Of a stretch of DNA of 64,000 bases, positions 55,350 to 64,000 are shown in pieces. Position numbers and translations under genes: made by a program. Numbering within the stretch: position 1 is the first letter of the stretch; the number at the start of each line of letters is the position of its first letter. This DNA comes from Dipteronia dyeriana. Lineage: Eukaryota > Streptophyta > Magnoliopsida > Sapindales > Sapindaceae. The notes under the pieces are model-generated. The model saw only the letters and a list, made by a program, of their open reading frames with translations. It was not told where the DNA came from and did no database searches. Location: assembly GCA_032871835.1 (NCBI GenBank), contig CM065297.1:31319598-31383597 (forward strand), read 5' to 3'.

Positions 55350-58300
55350 ATGTGCTGGAATTCCATCAGCTGCTGTTGGAGAAGCAATGTCACCATCACA
55401 ACTTTCTACCTCCTGTTTCTGAGCCAGCTCGTTGCTTTTATTCTTGCCTTCACCAGCTTTGCGTCTTCTCTAATTGCACATCTTCGTATGAATTGGACTC
55501 ACCCTTTTCAGATTTCATGGTTTTTGTTCTCTTTCTGGTGGTATGTTTTTTAATTAACCTTTTTGTTCTTCTTTGTGGTGTGTTTGTTGAGGTGTTAGAT
55601 GCTCCTGTTACTCAGTCAGCCTTCACTTAGGCTTCCTTAGCTTTGGTTTACGGTGCTATATTGCTGTATAGGCGTCAAAGATTACAGGTAATGGTCCATC
55701 TTTTCGCTCATCAGATGCACAAATTGAAACAGTTGAATGATTTGGTTTTTACTGTTTGTGGAAATTGTGGAACAAAAAGAATGAAATAGGCCAAATTTCA
55801 ATTGTTTGATTCAGTTGATATTTCATTTTCATGTAATAAGGATCAAGCATAGCATAACATTCAAATTTTTGTTGGGTTTTCTTTTGTCGTTTTTCTGACG
55901 TAGCAAATAAATTTGTGGTGTGGAATTAGAATCTTAATTTGTGGTGTTTGTATTTGAGCTGATTTCGGTATATTTTATGTGGTCTGCAGGTTGCTTGGTA
56001 TTGGTATCTACTCTTAGGTTTTGTTGATGTTCAAGGGAACTATCTTTGTAAGCAACTGGATAATAATACATTTTCACACACAGCAGCACACACATACAAA
56101 CACTAATATGGGCTAGCGCCTTAGTATTTGCAATGTGTTTAGATATGACATTCCAAATACCTCTGTTTTGAAGATTGATTTTCTAGTAGAACATAAAAGC
56201 TGTGTTTGCATGATATCAGATTTCAAACTGCAAACCATATGCAGCTTGAAATGATTTGAGATGAATTAATCATTGGGGAAATAGTGTATTGAGGTATAAT
56301 CACTCCATTGGATAACTTCAAACTTTTTCACCATGTGGTTCAAAGGTTTGTAAATATATATGTACAATTTTATAATGTATGAGGTTCTGCATTCAATTTA
56401 CCAAGATGTGCTCAATCTGTTTGTCCTTTTCTTTCTATCTGGCTCTCTGGTTTCTTAATATATATATATATTAAGAAACCAGAGAGCCAGATAGAAAGAA
56501 AAGGACAAACAGATTGAGCACATCTTGGTAAATTGAATGCAGAACCTCATACATTATAAAATTTTTGGAGAAATTTGTTGTAACATATGTCCTGAGAATA
56601 GGAACATTAATCTGCATGCAGAACAACTCAAGAGTTTAATTTAGGAGCATTGAAGGTTTAAATGTTGCCATTTTACAATCATTGATCTTACCGTATCTGA
56701 AAGGTTTAAATGCCCTGATGGTTGACGCAGTCAATAAAGCCTTCCGGTTCTCATCAATTACTAGTGTGACGCTACTGGACTGCTGGACAATAGCATGGGC
56801 CATAATTCTCACATGGTTCTTCCTTGGCACTCAATATTCCCTATGGCAGTTATTTGTTGCATCCATTTGTGTGCTGGGGCTTGGTTTAGTACTGCTCTCG
56901 GATGCTTGGATTGGAGGTGGAGGTCAGATTTTTTTTCCACCTTACAAACTAACCTATACATTTTACAAAAAGCTGTTGTGATGTACCTCTAATATATGTC
57001 AACTTATTTGTTTTTTTTTATGAGTATTTTCTAATTGATATATAGTAGACAGAAGTATGTTTCTGGTCAGTGAACTAAAAGTACCTGTTCCTGTAAATCG
57101 AATAATATGTACATTGAGAAACATTAAAAAAGAACTACCCTCTGCATAATGAGGTACTATTTCTATTAGTTGTTTTACATTCATTAATAGCATTTTATCA
57201 TCATCATCCGTCTTTCAGATAGTTCAAGACCTCTGCTAGGTGATATTCTTGTCATCCTTTCAACGGTTTTCTTTGCCGTGAGTAATGTTGGTGAGATTTG
57301 TAAATTCAAAAATCTCTCACTGTTTATGTCCTTATTTCTTTAGAAGATATCAATTCTATTGTGACTATCACTTGGGGTTTAATTACCCTTTCATTAAATT
57401 TGTTCAATTCAGTTAACTGCCTTACTTTTTATGTGGCATTACTGTCAAAGCCTTGTTCTAAATTCTTGCTTTTTTAAATAAATAATTTATTGACTATTTT
57501 GAGTGTCCTCTCTCTTATTCCCAACTGCAGGAATTTTTTGTAAAGAATAGAGATCGTGTTGAAGTGGTCTGCATGATTGGTGTTTATGGATTCATAGTGA
57601 GTGGCTCAGTTGTATCCTTTTCAGTAGACATTTTGATTATTCATGTATGTTCAAGAATAAGCTTACTTCCATTCCATAACTTCACTTTAGATCTTTACCG
57701 GAGCATAAGAGTGTAAAATCAATCAAATGGTCTTCGGATATTGTGAGTAACCTGGTCCAGAACCGTCCTTGAATTTGCATGCATAACATTTATCTCTGCT
57801 TGCTCTGTTGAACAACCATTCTTCTGTTAAATATTATTTTTTCAAAGCGAAGGACTGTTCCATCTAAATTTAGGAACAAATAAAAAGGCAAATTTAAAAT
57901 TTTCATTGAGCAAAAGTAGCTTTTATTCTATAGTAGAAGTATAAATAATCCTTTGCAGGAAAGATTTAAGAAAAAAAAAAGCAATCTTAGTTAACCTTGA
58001 TATGTTATGGTGGAAAATGGAAATCACTAAAACGAAGGATGAAAAAGAACATGATCTATACATAATTTTCTTTTTGTCCGTTTTGATGAATGGCTTCATT
58101 AACTTGTCAAACTGAATTTTATGTTTTTCGTTTTCAGATATTGGGCTTCGCCGCCTTTAGCTTATCTAGCTTTATGTATTAAACAATCTCTCCTTTTGTT
58201 TTAAATGTCAGGTTTCTTCTGACCAACTGTTGTTAAAGATTGCATTTTCTTTGGTTTGATTTGCTATTTGAACTAATTCTAGAAATAGAAAGTCATGGGA

Positions 58301-59225
58301 TTAAAAGGTCTCCTGTAGTAAAGCATTTCATTGAAAAATGTATGAGGAAATTGTTTCTAAGAAGGAAATACGGTACAGTTGAGTGGAGCGACAATGTTCA
58401 ATCTCTCACTGCTTACGTCTGACATGTGGGCGGTTGTCATTCATATTTTTTTCTACCGCCAGCAGGTATGCTTTCAAATTTATACATTGTATGACTGGGA
58501 CATTAATTTTTTTGATAGAATGTAACCAACATTTGAGTATGATACCAACTCATGGTTCTTCAAACAACGTGCTTCGGCCTGATTTCCTCCATTTGTCTAG
58601 ATTTGGCATTTCTCAACACAACTGACCAGATTGTACCCTCATATTTGCAGGTTGACTGGCTATACTATGTTGCTTTTTCAGTTGTGCTTATTGGACTCGT
58701 CTTTTATTCAACAACGTATGCTCTAATTCTTTTCAATTTAACTTGTGTTCTTATGTCTCGAGTGTTTTATATGTTAGTAAATTGTTATGATATAGCCATT
58801 TGCTTTAATGTAGTTTTGCAGCCACTAAATGGTAGGCCTTGTGTAAAAACTGCTTCTTAAAAATCAGTGATAGTTGTTGCTAATCTAGCTATGAGTATGA
58901 CCAACTGTGAGGTTTATAAGATTGAACTGTGAGGTTTGACTTATTAATGGGTTCTGAATTTTATACATATGTTCTTTTTCAATGTTATACAAAGTTTAGA
59001 GATGAGTTTCTGCAAGTACTAAATTATGCAATAACCAATGCTTATATCATGTATTACTTTTTATAACAGCGAAAAGGATCCCATTCCTGTACCAGCTCTT
59101 GAAAATGGGAAAAATATCAAATTGTTATTGATGAAAATGTGGCATCAAGGGACAAGTCATCAGATTCACGAGTGGCAAAGCAACTCCTGGGTAGTCCAGA
59201 AGTTTGTAATTGTTCAGAATGCTAA
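55350..59225 (+). pseudogene. SLC35F-like transporter pseudogene, copy B (nearly full length)
   Basis: Eleven exon-like blocks with GT/AG introns: 55350-55485 (LLFLSQLVAFILAFTSFASS), 55592-55687 (VLDAPVTQSAFT then TAG at 55628-55630), 55990-56047 (VAWYWYLLLGFVDVQGNYL), 56731-56922 (FSSITSVTLLDCWTI, IILTWFFLGTQYSLWQLF), 57218-57295 (SSRPLLGDILVILSTVFFAV), 57531-about 57605 (EFFVKNRDRVEVVCMIGVYG), 57691-57742, 58138-58206 (TAA in place of Tyr), 58379-58465 (LSGATMFNLSLLTSDMWAVV), 58651-58715 (VDWLYYVAFSVVLIGLVFYS) and 59070-59225. The family (DMT superfamily, EamA/SLC35F) has about ten TM helices, as predicted here. Defects: two stops, a donor after exon 5 changed to AT, and a small deletion with frameshift in exon 11. 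Confidence 0.9.
56366..56563. repeat. Perfect 198-bp palindrome (99-bp arms, no spacer)
   Basis: The two arms meet at 56464/56465 in TATATATATATA and are exact reverse complements from AATTTTATAATGT at 56366 to ACATTATAAAATT at 56563. No mismatch was seen. It lies in the intron between exons 3 and 4 of copy B. It has no terminal duplication of a usual MITE type that I could find. Confidence 0.97.
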
Positions 59226-59399
59226 ATAATTATGTTGGGGTTGTATAAGCTTTGGTATCATGGCGTGGTATTAGAGCTGTCTTATCATAAATGTGTAGGT
59301 TTAAATCCTCTTGTGATTAAATTTGTAATTGTTATTTGTATTTAGACTAGCCACGAGACAAGTTTATCGGTGGTCGTCGACTGATAAACTGTACACCTT

Positions 59400-59820
59400 T
59401 CATCCTGTCAATATGTGAAACTGTAGAAATGTTTTGCTTGTTGAAAATCAAACAGTTAAAAAGTGAGATCACGAAAATAAAATGAAGCTTGTGAGCATTT
59501 TGAATGACTTACTTGACAGAGGTTTTGTAAGAATATTAGCTACTTGGGTCATTTGAACTTACAAGCCTTGTAAGAATTTAGAAGCCCATGAGTAAACTTT
59601 TCGTAAACAAAATGATAATCAATATCGATGTTGTTTTGTAGAGCAGAAATAACATCTCTGAAGAGTATCTTAGAAGATGTGTAACGCAATACTGACGCTA
59701 AGATCTGATATTTTGGTTCAGCAGTGGACGTGGCAATGAGCCAACGATTGATTGTTTCTTTATAGACCACGAGAAATTGTATACTAATATGCAAAACGTC
59801 GGATAAATCAGATTTTATTT
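59400..59820 (-). pseudogene. pol: Relic of a Ty1/copia RNase H
   Basis: The - strand frame 59794-59549 reads INRWLIATSTAEPKYQILAS, then RDVISALQ and YEKFTHGLLNSYKACK. This matches the STAEAEY...A....LW.(R/K).LL core of copia RNase H and its C-terminal HFIREK...G.L box. Only this part of pol remains. No LTR was found nearby. Confidence 0.6.
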
Positions 59821-61273
59821 GGTAATTGTCATCTTAGGAATGTAATGATATACGATTTAAATAATTAATCTAACTTTTAATATAAATGATATGACAAGTA
59901 AGGTTTACATATAACATAAGATGATCTAGTTAATGAAAAAATCATTTATTATATCATTGTATAGAAATTTAGACTAAATTTTTAGATTGTCTAGTATTTG
60001 TATCGATGATGTGAAAAATAGTTTAACTAATATATATGAAATATTTATGAGAGCTTGGAAACAACATTTGAATCGGAGTGAGTGGGACATAGGCACATAG
60101 CAATGAGAACGTAGAGAACATAGGTTCATGATGATCAAAATTAAAATTTAAAATTTAAAATTTAAAATTTAAAAAGTATGATAAATTATAAACTTTAAAC
60201 ATAACTTCTAAACACAAACATATATAAAAGAGTAATGATATTTATAATCTTAAAAATTATATGTACATTCCTTTGCTATTTACATATTTTTTTTATTAGT
60301 TTTTTTTTTTAAAATAATTTATAAATAAATCTCACTTAATAGCAAAAGTATCATTTCTTTATTTCTATTATAAAAGACAATAAAGAAGGAAAAACATTGT
60401 TTTCTAAAAGAAACTAGTTTTGAGTGTTTTTAGATTTTTATTTTGCTATTTAGTAATTTTAATTAAGGTTAAAATTGTCATCAATAAAAAAAATTAAAAT
60501 GGAGTCTAAACAGATATTTTATGGATTGTTAACTGTATCTCTCACTCCAAATTAGTATAATTTTTAAAATCTAGCATTACCTTTGACTAAAATTACTAAA
60601 ATAACAAAATAGTCTTACGGACAAATTATTAATAGGTTGAGTGACGATAATGATACCTCTTTAAAAACTGTATTTACACCCCTTTCTTAATCACACCCAT
60701 CAAAATTTTTAAAATAACCTCTAATTTATAAATAAACCCTACTTAAGGCCAAAAATACAATTCCTTTAATTATAATGTAGTGGAAATTGTGAGATATGTC
60801 ACATTTTTTTATTGTGTGTTGTGATGATGTCACCGGTTTAATAACTTAAGTTTAAAAGGCACCTATTATAATGAACTACCCAAGTTGCCCCTAAATTTTA
60901 ATTTTTAAAAGGCAACTTTTTGAACACGTCTGTATCTCCCCAAAAAAGTTGTCTGAAAAACTTGTATTTCTCTCCAAAAAAGTTCTCTCTCCAGATTCTG
61001 CATAAGAAGGTAACAAATATTTATGAACTGGTGTTTTCTCTCTTTTCTGTTTTCATGCATTTCAGATATTTTACATACATTTATGTATGGGTTAACAATG
61101 TATTCATTCTTTATTATATGTTGTTCCAGTCTTTGTAAAAACATGTATGAACATTTAATATATCCGAGTTTTTTTATGTGTCACCGAGAATATATAAAGA
61201 AGAATTGAGCTTAATTTATATTGGACCGAGCTTTTTTATATTTGAAAAAAATGCTCGATAATTTGAAAAATAT
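59821..61273. other. AT-rich region without a recognised gene
   Basis: 60140-60175 is an (AAAATTT)n tract of about five units. 60900-61015 could be the leader of the mudrA-like gene further right: a candidate donor AAG|GTAACA follows at 61008. Nothing else is supported. Confidence 0.45.
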
Positions 61274-61556
61274 TATCGATCCCTTGAAAAAGTTCTCGAT
61301 CCCTTACAAAAAAGCTCGATCCCTTACAAAAAGTTCTGGATCCCTTTCAAAAAAGCTCGATCCCTTACAAAAAATCTCGATCCCTTACAAAAAAGTTCTA
61401 AATCCCTTTCAAAAAAGCTCGATCCCTTTCTCTATCTTTTTCCAAAAAGCTCGATCCCTTATAAAATAGCTCGATCCTATACAAAAAAGCTCGATCAATT
61501 ACAAAAAAGCTCGATCCATTTTAAAAAAGATCGATTCTTGTTTAAATAAGCTCGGT
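61274..61556 (+). repeat. Minisatellite array, CTCGATCCCTTACAAAAAAG unit
   Basis: About 12-14 imperfect units of 20-24 bp with the core CTCGATCCCTTACAAAAAAG. The spacing and A-run vary. A similar unit, CCCGATCCCTTACGG, recurs alone at 63299-63313, beyond the LTR-like block, suggesting that block was inserted into the array. Confidence 0.88.
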
Positions 61557-61599
61557 CACACTAAAAAAAAAGGATCGACCGCCTTGATCGGTCTATTTC

Positions 61600-63284
61600 T
61601 ATACATGTTTTAGGTCCCCATTTCCTATTATTTGTGCTTTGTTCTTGGGTGAAATTAGGTATTTTATGTGTCTGTTAAGCATGTATAGGTCACATTCCAT
61701 TCAAGAGGTGTTAGATGTTATTTAGGAGAAAAAGAGCAAAAAATTGAATTTCGAAGTAATGCAGAACAGCTAGATTGCGGGGCCTCTATCTCTTAGTTAA
61801 GATCGAATTGTGTGTTCTACTACCTATGGATTGAAATCCCCAGAAGTCTAGTTTTCGGTGCACTTTACAGAACGTAATCCCGATATTCCTAGAAGAAGTT
61901 ATGGGCAATTTAGTAACCGAAGGTCAGTGCTGGAAAATCAACCGCGACCTAGACCGCCGTCCAGGCACAAGACCTAGCCAGCGGTCTACGGAGCGGTACA
62001 TGGTAGAGGAATTCCGTGATCTGGACTACGGTGACCTCCGGAGTGACTCAGACCACAGTATGACTGATTTTTGGTGGAAAACCACTCTGAATTGGTCCAT
62101 AATTGTTCAAAAACTTTCTTAATCAAGTTCTAATGATTTTATAAGACCAAAACATGTTTGGAAAACTTTCAAAACTCAAATTATGAGTCAAACATCAAAA
62201 GTGGAAATTCAATTTAGGAAATGATTCTCATTCCTTGTTTCATTCTACTTTCTCACTTGATGGATTTCCTAAACCTAAGAAGAATTGGGGGTTCACAAGG
62301 AAAAATCACCTAAAAATACTTCATATTCTTTGCAATTCAAAGAAGAGAGAGAAGCCAAGGGAGGTCCCAAGCCACCAAGGGGGCCATCCCCCACCACTCA
62401 ATCACCATAAACCTTCCATTCATCTTTACACATCGAATATTCAAAGACGAAGAAGAATTCATCATTGAAGATTTGAAGAACTCATTGAAGGTCAATATGG
62501 GTTTTATCTTTTCTTTCTCTTCTCTTATTTTCATCATGTGTAACTAATTAGTATTAGGGAATCAATGTGAACCTCTATGAATGCTCTTTATTAGAATTGA
62601 CTAAATTTAATTAAATTAAGTTTTGATTCATTCAATTCATCCTATATCCTTATTCTTTATTCTTGTTAATGCATGATCATATTTTGACATGAATTTAGGG
62701 TTTTGATAATTTAATGATTGAGGTTGGAGTGTTGATCTACACGTAATCTTAATTAATATTCAATTGAATGGATAAAATTGATCTTAGCATTGATCTATGC
62801 AAGTAGATTTTGGTTCATTGTTCTTGCACTTAATGGGTTCTCGGTTGTAGTTTGCGCCATTGATCTATGAGTAAATTGTAATTGAGAATACTTGATTCAT
62901 CCCAGGATCATACGGTACCAATCATAATTAAGATAAAAACGAACCATTAACTTGATTAATATTCTGTTTTCAAAGTCAATTCGAAACATTGAGTAGACAT
63001 AGTAGGGGAGCATTGATGACCTAGTGATTCTTCTATCTCTTGATCACAACACCAATTCTTTGTTAAATTGCTTTCATGGGATAATTTAGTTTTAATTCAA
63101 TCTTCAAACAATCTCTTCACAACAAATCTCTCGGTTACTTTTGGTTTAATTAGAATTAGAATTAGTTATAATCATTAAATTATTTTTCCTTGTGGGAACG
63201 ATCCTTACTTGCCGCTGTGCTTATCTTCACGATTCGTGCACTTGTGAGTATTGTTTTTATAAAACACGAATTTACACACATCAC
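61600..63284 (+). mobile_element. LTR-like block, unclassified
   Basis: 1.7 kb of AT-rich non-coding DNA ending CGATTCGTGCACTTGTGAGT ... AATTTACACACATCA. Its right end resembles the R/U5 end of plant Ty3/gypsy LTRs (CTTGTGGGAACGATCC, ACTTGCC, then AC-rich end). A purine-rich 5' part (61700-62100) has no supported protein. Exact borders and duplication are not resolved. A MULE internal region is the alternative. Confidence 0.4.
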
Positions 63285-63350
63285 CCCTACAAAAATGCCC
63301 GATCCCTTACGGTTAAGAAATATTTTTAATTCTTAATAATTGTAAATGTA

Positions 63351-63356
<6 letters not shown>

Positions 63357-63418
<62 letters not shown>
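63357..63418. repeat. (TA)n microsatellite
   Basis: A TA run of about 60 bp just upstream of the mudrA-like frame. Confidence 0.95.
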
Positions 63419-63421
<3 letters not shown>

Positions 63422-63462
63422 ATTTGTTAACAATGGTTTGTGATGATGATTTTCACAGGACA

Positions 63463-63972
63463 ATGGATCGGATGAGAATAGTCATATCTTACAAAGGTCA
63501 ATGAGAGCAATTACCTGATAGAAGTCAGAGGTTTTTTGGTTCCGATAAGCAAGGAATGTATGTGTCAAAGAATATGACTTATGAAGAACTGATGTCGATC
63601 GTGCAAACCCTTTTGATGTACGATGTGAACAAATACATTGTTGATATACAATCTATATCAATTGTTCCTAGGACAACATGTCACACATTTATAAGAAACG
63701 ACGATGATGCTTTGTTTATGCAAGGGGAAGATAGAGTGATCCCTCAAGGATGTGATAGTCTAATTGAGAGGGCAACAAGATATGTGATAGATGAAGATAT
63801 CCCTGCTCGTGAAAACACCCAACAATTTCGATCGTTTAGCGTTAACAACCAGTTGTTCACTGAAAGAAGTGGGATCGAAGGGCAGCACAACATGTGTGGT
63901 GTCCCACCGGAAGTAGCTGACCATGGTGATATAGTTAGACCTCAATTCAACGATGCCTTTGGTTGTTACTAG
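63463..63972 (+). pseudogene. mudrA (MULE transposase) N-terminal region, degenerate
   Basis: The frame starts MDRMRIVISYKGQ and hits TGA (63502-63504), where MuDR-type proteins have Trp, then continues EQLPDRSQRFFGSDKQGMYV, MTYEELMSIVQTLLMYDVNK and YIVDIQSISIVPRTTCHTFI before TAG at 63970. The pattern (hydrophobic strand, GxW, T(Y/F)EEL...V) and its position at the N-terminus are those of the MuDR plant transposase domain, which binds transposon ends. The MULE DDE domain would lie beyond the window. A CAG acceptor at 63457-63459 precedes the ATG. Confidence 0.65.
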
Positions 63973-64000
63973 GCAGTACAACCACCAATACAATGATATG

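Noticed and set aside
55228..55422. Alternative frame at the start of SLC35F copy B
   Set aside because: The 64-codon frame from 55228 overlaps exon 1 in another reading frame; the 55350 frame alone matches the transporter family.
62235..62468. Small proline/histidine-rich frame
   Set aside because: It sits in the LTR-like block with no domain, starts without context and is antisense-overlapped by an equal frame.

Overview
The window is AT-rich plant nuclear DNA, most likely from a eudicot. It has no bacterial operons and no intact host protein-coding gene. Evidence for a plant source: Ty1/copia elements primed by initiator tRNA-Met, an L1-type LINE with an RNase H domain, PIF/Harbinger-type elements, an endogenous caulimovirid, and spliced fragments of plant-type genes. 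The species cannot be named from sequence alone.

Layout. 1-7.1 kb: non-coding repeat DNA with four minisatellite arrays built on TGTGTTTAATTG, two reading + and two reading -, which looks like the subterminal structure of a large non-autonomous transposon. 7.2-10.4 kb: the 3' half of a decayed SLC35F-like transporter gene, whose last exon is split by a 1.9 kb insertion that itself holds a 1.38 kb MITE. 11.1-29.9 kb: a 5'-truncated LINE on the - strand, cut into three pieces by two copia elements: copia-1 (11349-17595, -) and copia-2 (18179-29313, +). The 3' LTR of copia-2 is in turn split by a 3.9 kb TIR transposon carrying spliced exons of a host coiled-coil gene. 30.0-37.05 kb: a solo LTR (TSD CAACT), a PIF/Harbinger-type element with only a MYB/SANT-like gene, and a second, 2.3 kb solo LTR (TSD TTATT). 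37.3-55.1 kb: copia-3 (-), from the same family as copia-2, interrupted in gag by copia-4 (2.07 kb LTRs). The 5' third of copia-4 has been replaced by a 4.7 kb endogenous pararetrovirus. 55.35-59.2 kb: a second, nearly full-length but broken SLC35F-like gene, with a perfect 198-bp palindrome in one intron. 59.4-64 kb: a copia RNase H relic, a CTCGATCCCTTACAAAAAAG-type array, an LTR-like block, and the N-terminal part of a degenerate mudrA (MULE) transposase.

Relationships. Insertion order can be read from the interruptions: the LINE predates copia-1 and copia-2; copia-2 predates its TIR insertion; copia-3 predates copia-4; copia-4 predates or is coeval with the pararetrovirus join. Five-base duplications (GTAGC, CAACT, TTATT, near-matches for the others) and 3-base duplications (TAA, TTA, TTT) fix most borders to the base. 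The two SLC35F-like copies share exons 8-11 and carry different lesions. Every large reading frame in the window is a mobile-element frame, and all that I could follow are broken by stops, frameshifts or deletions.
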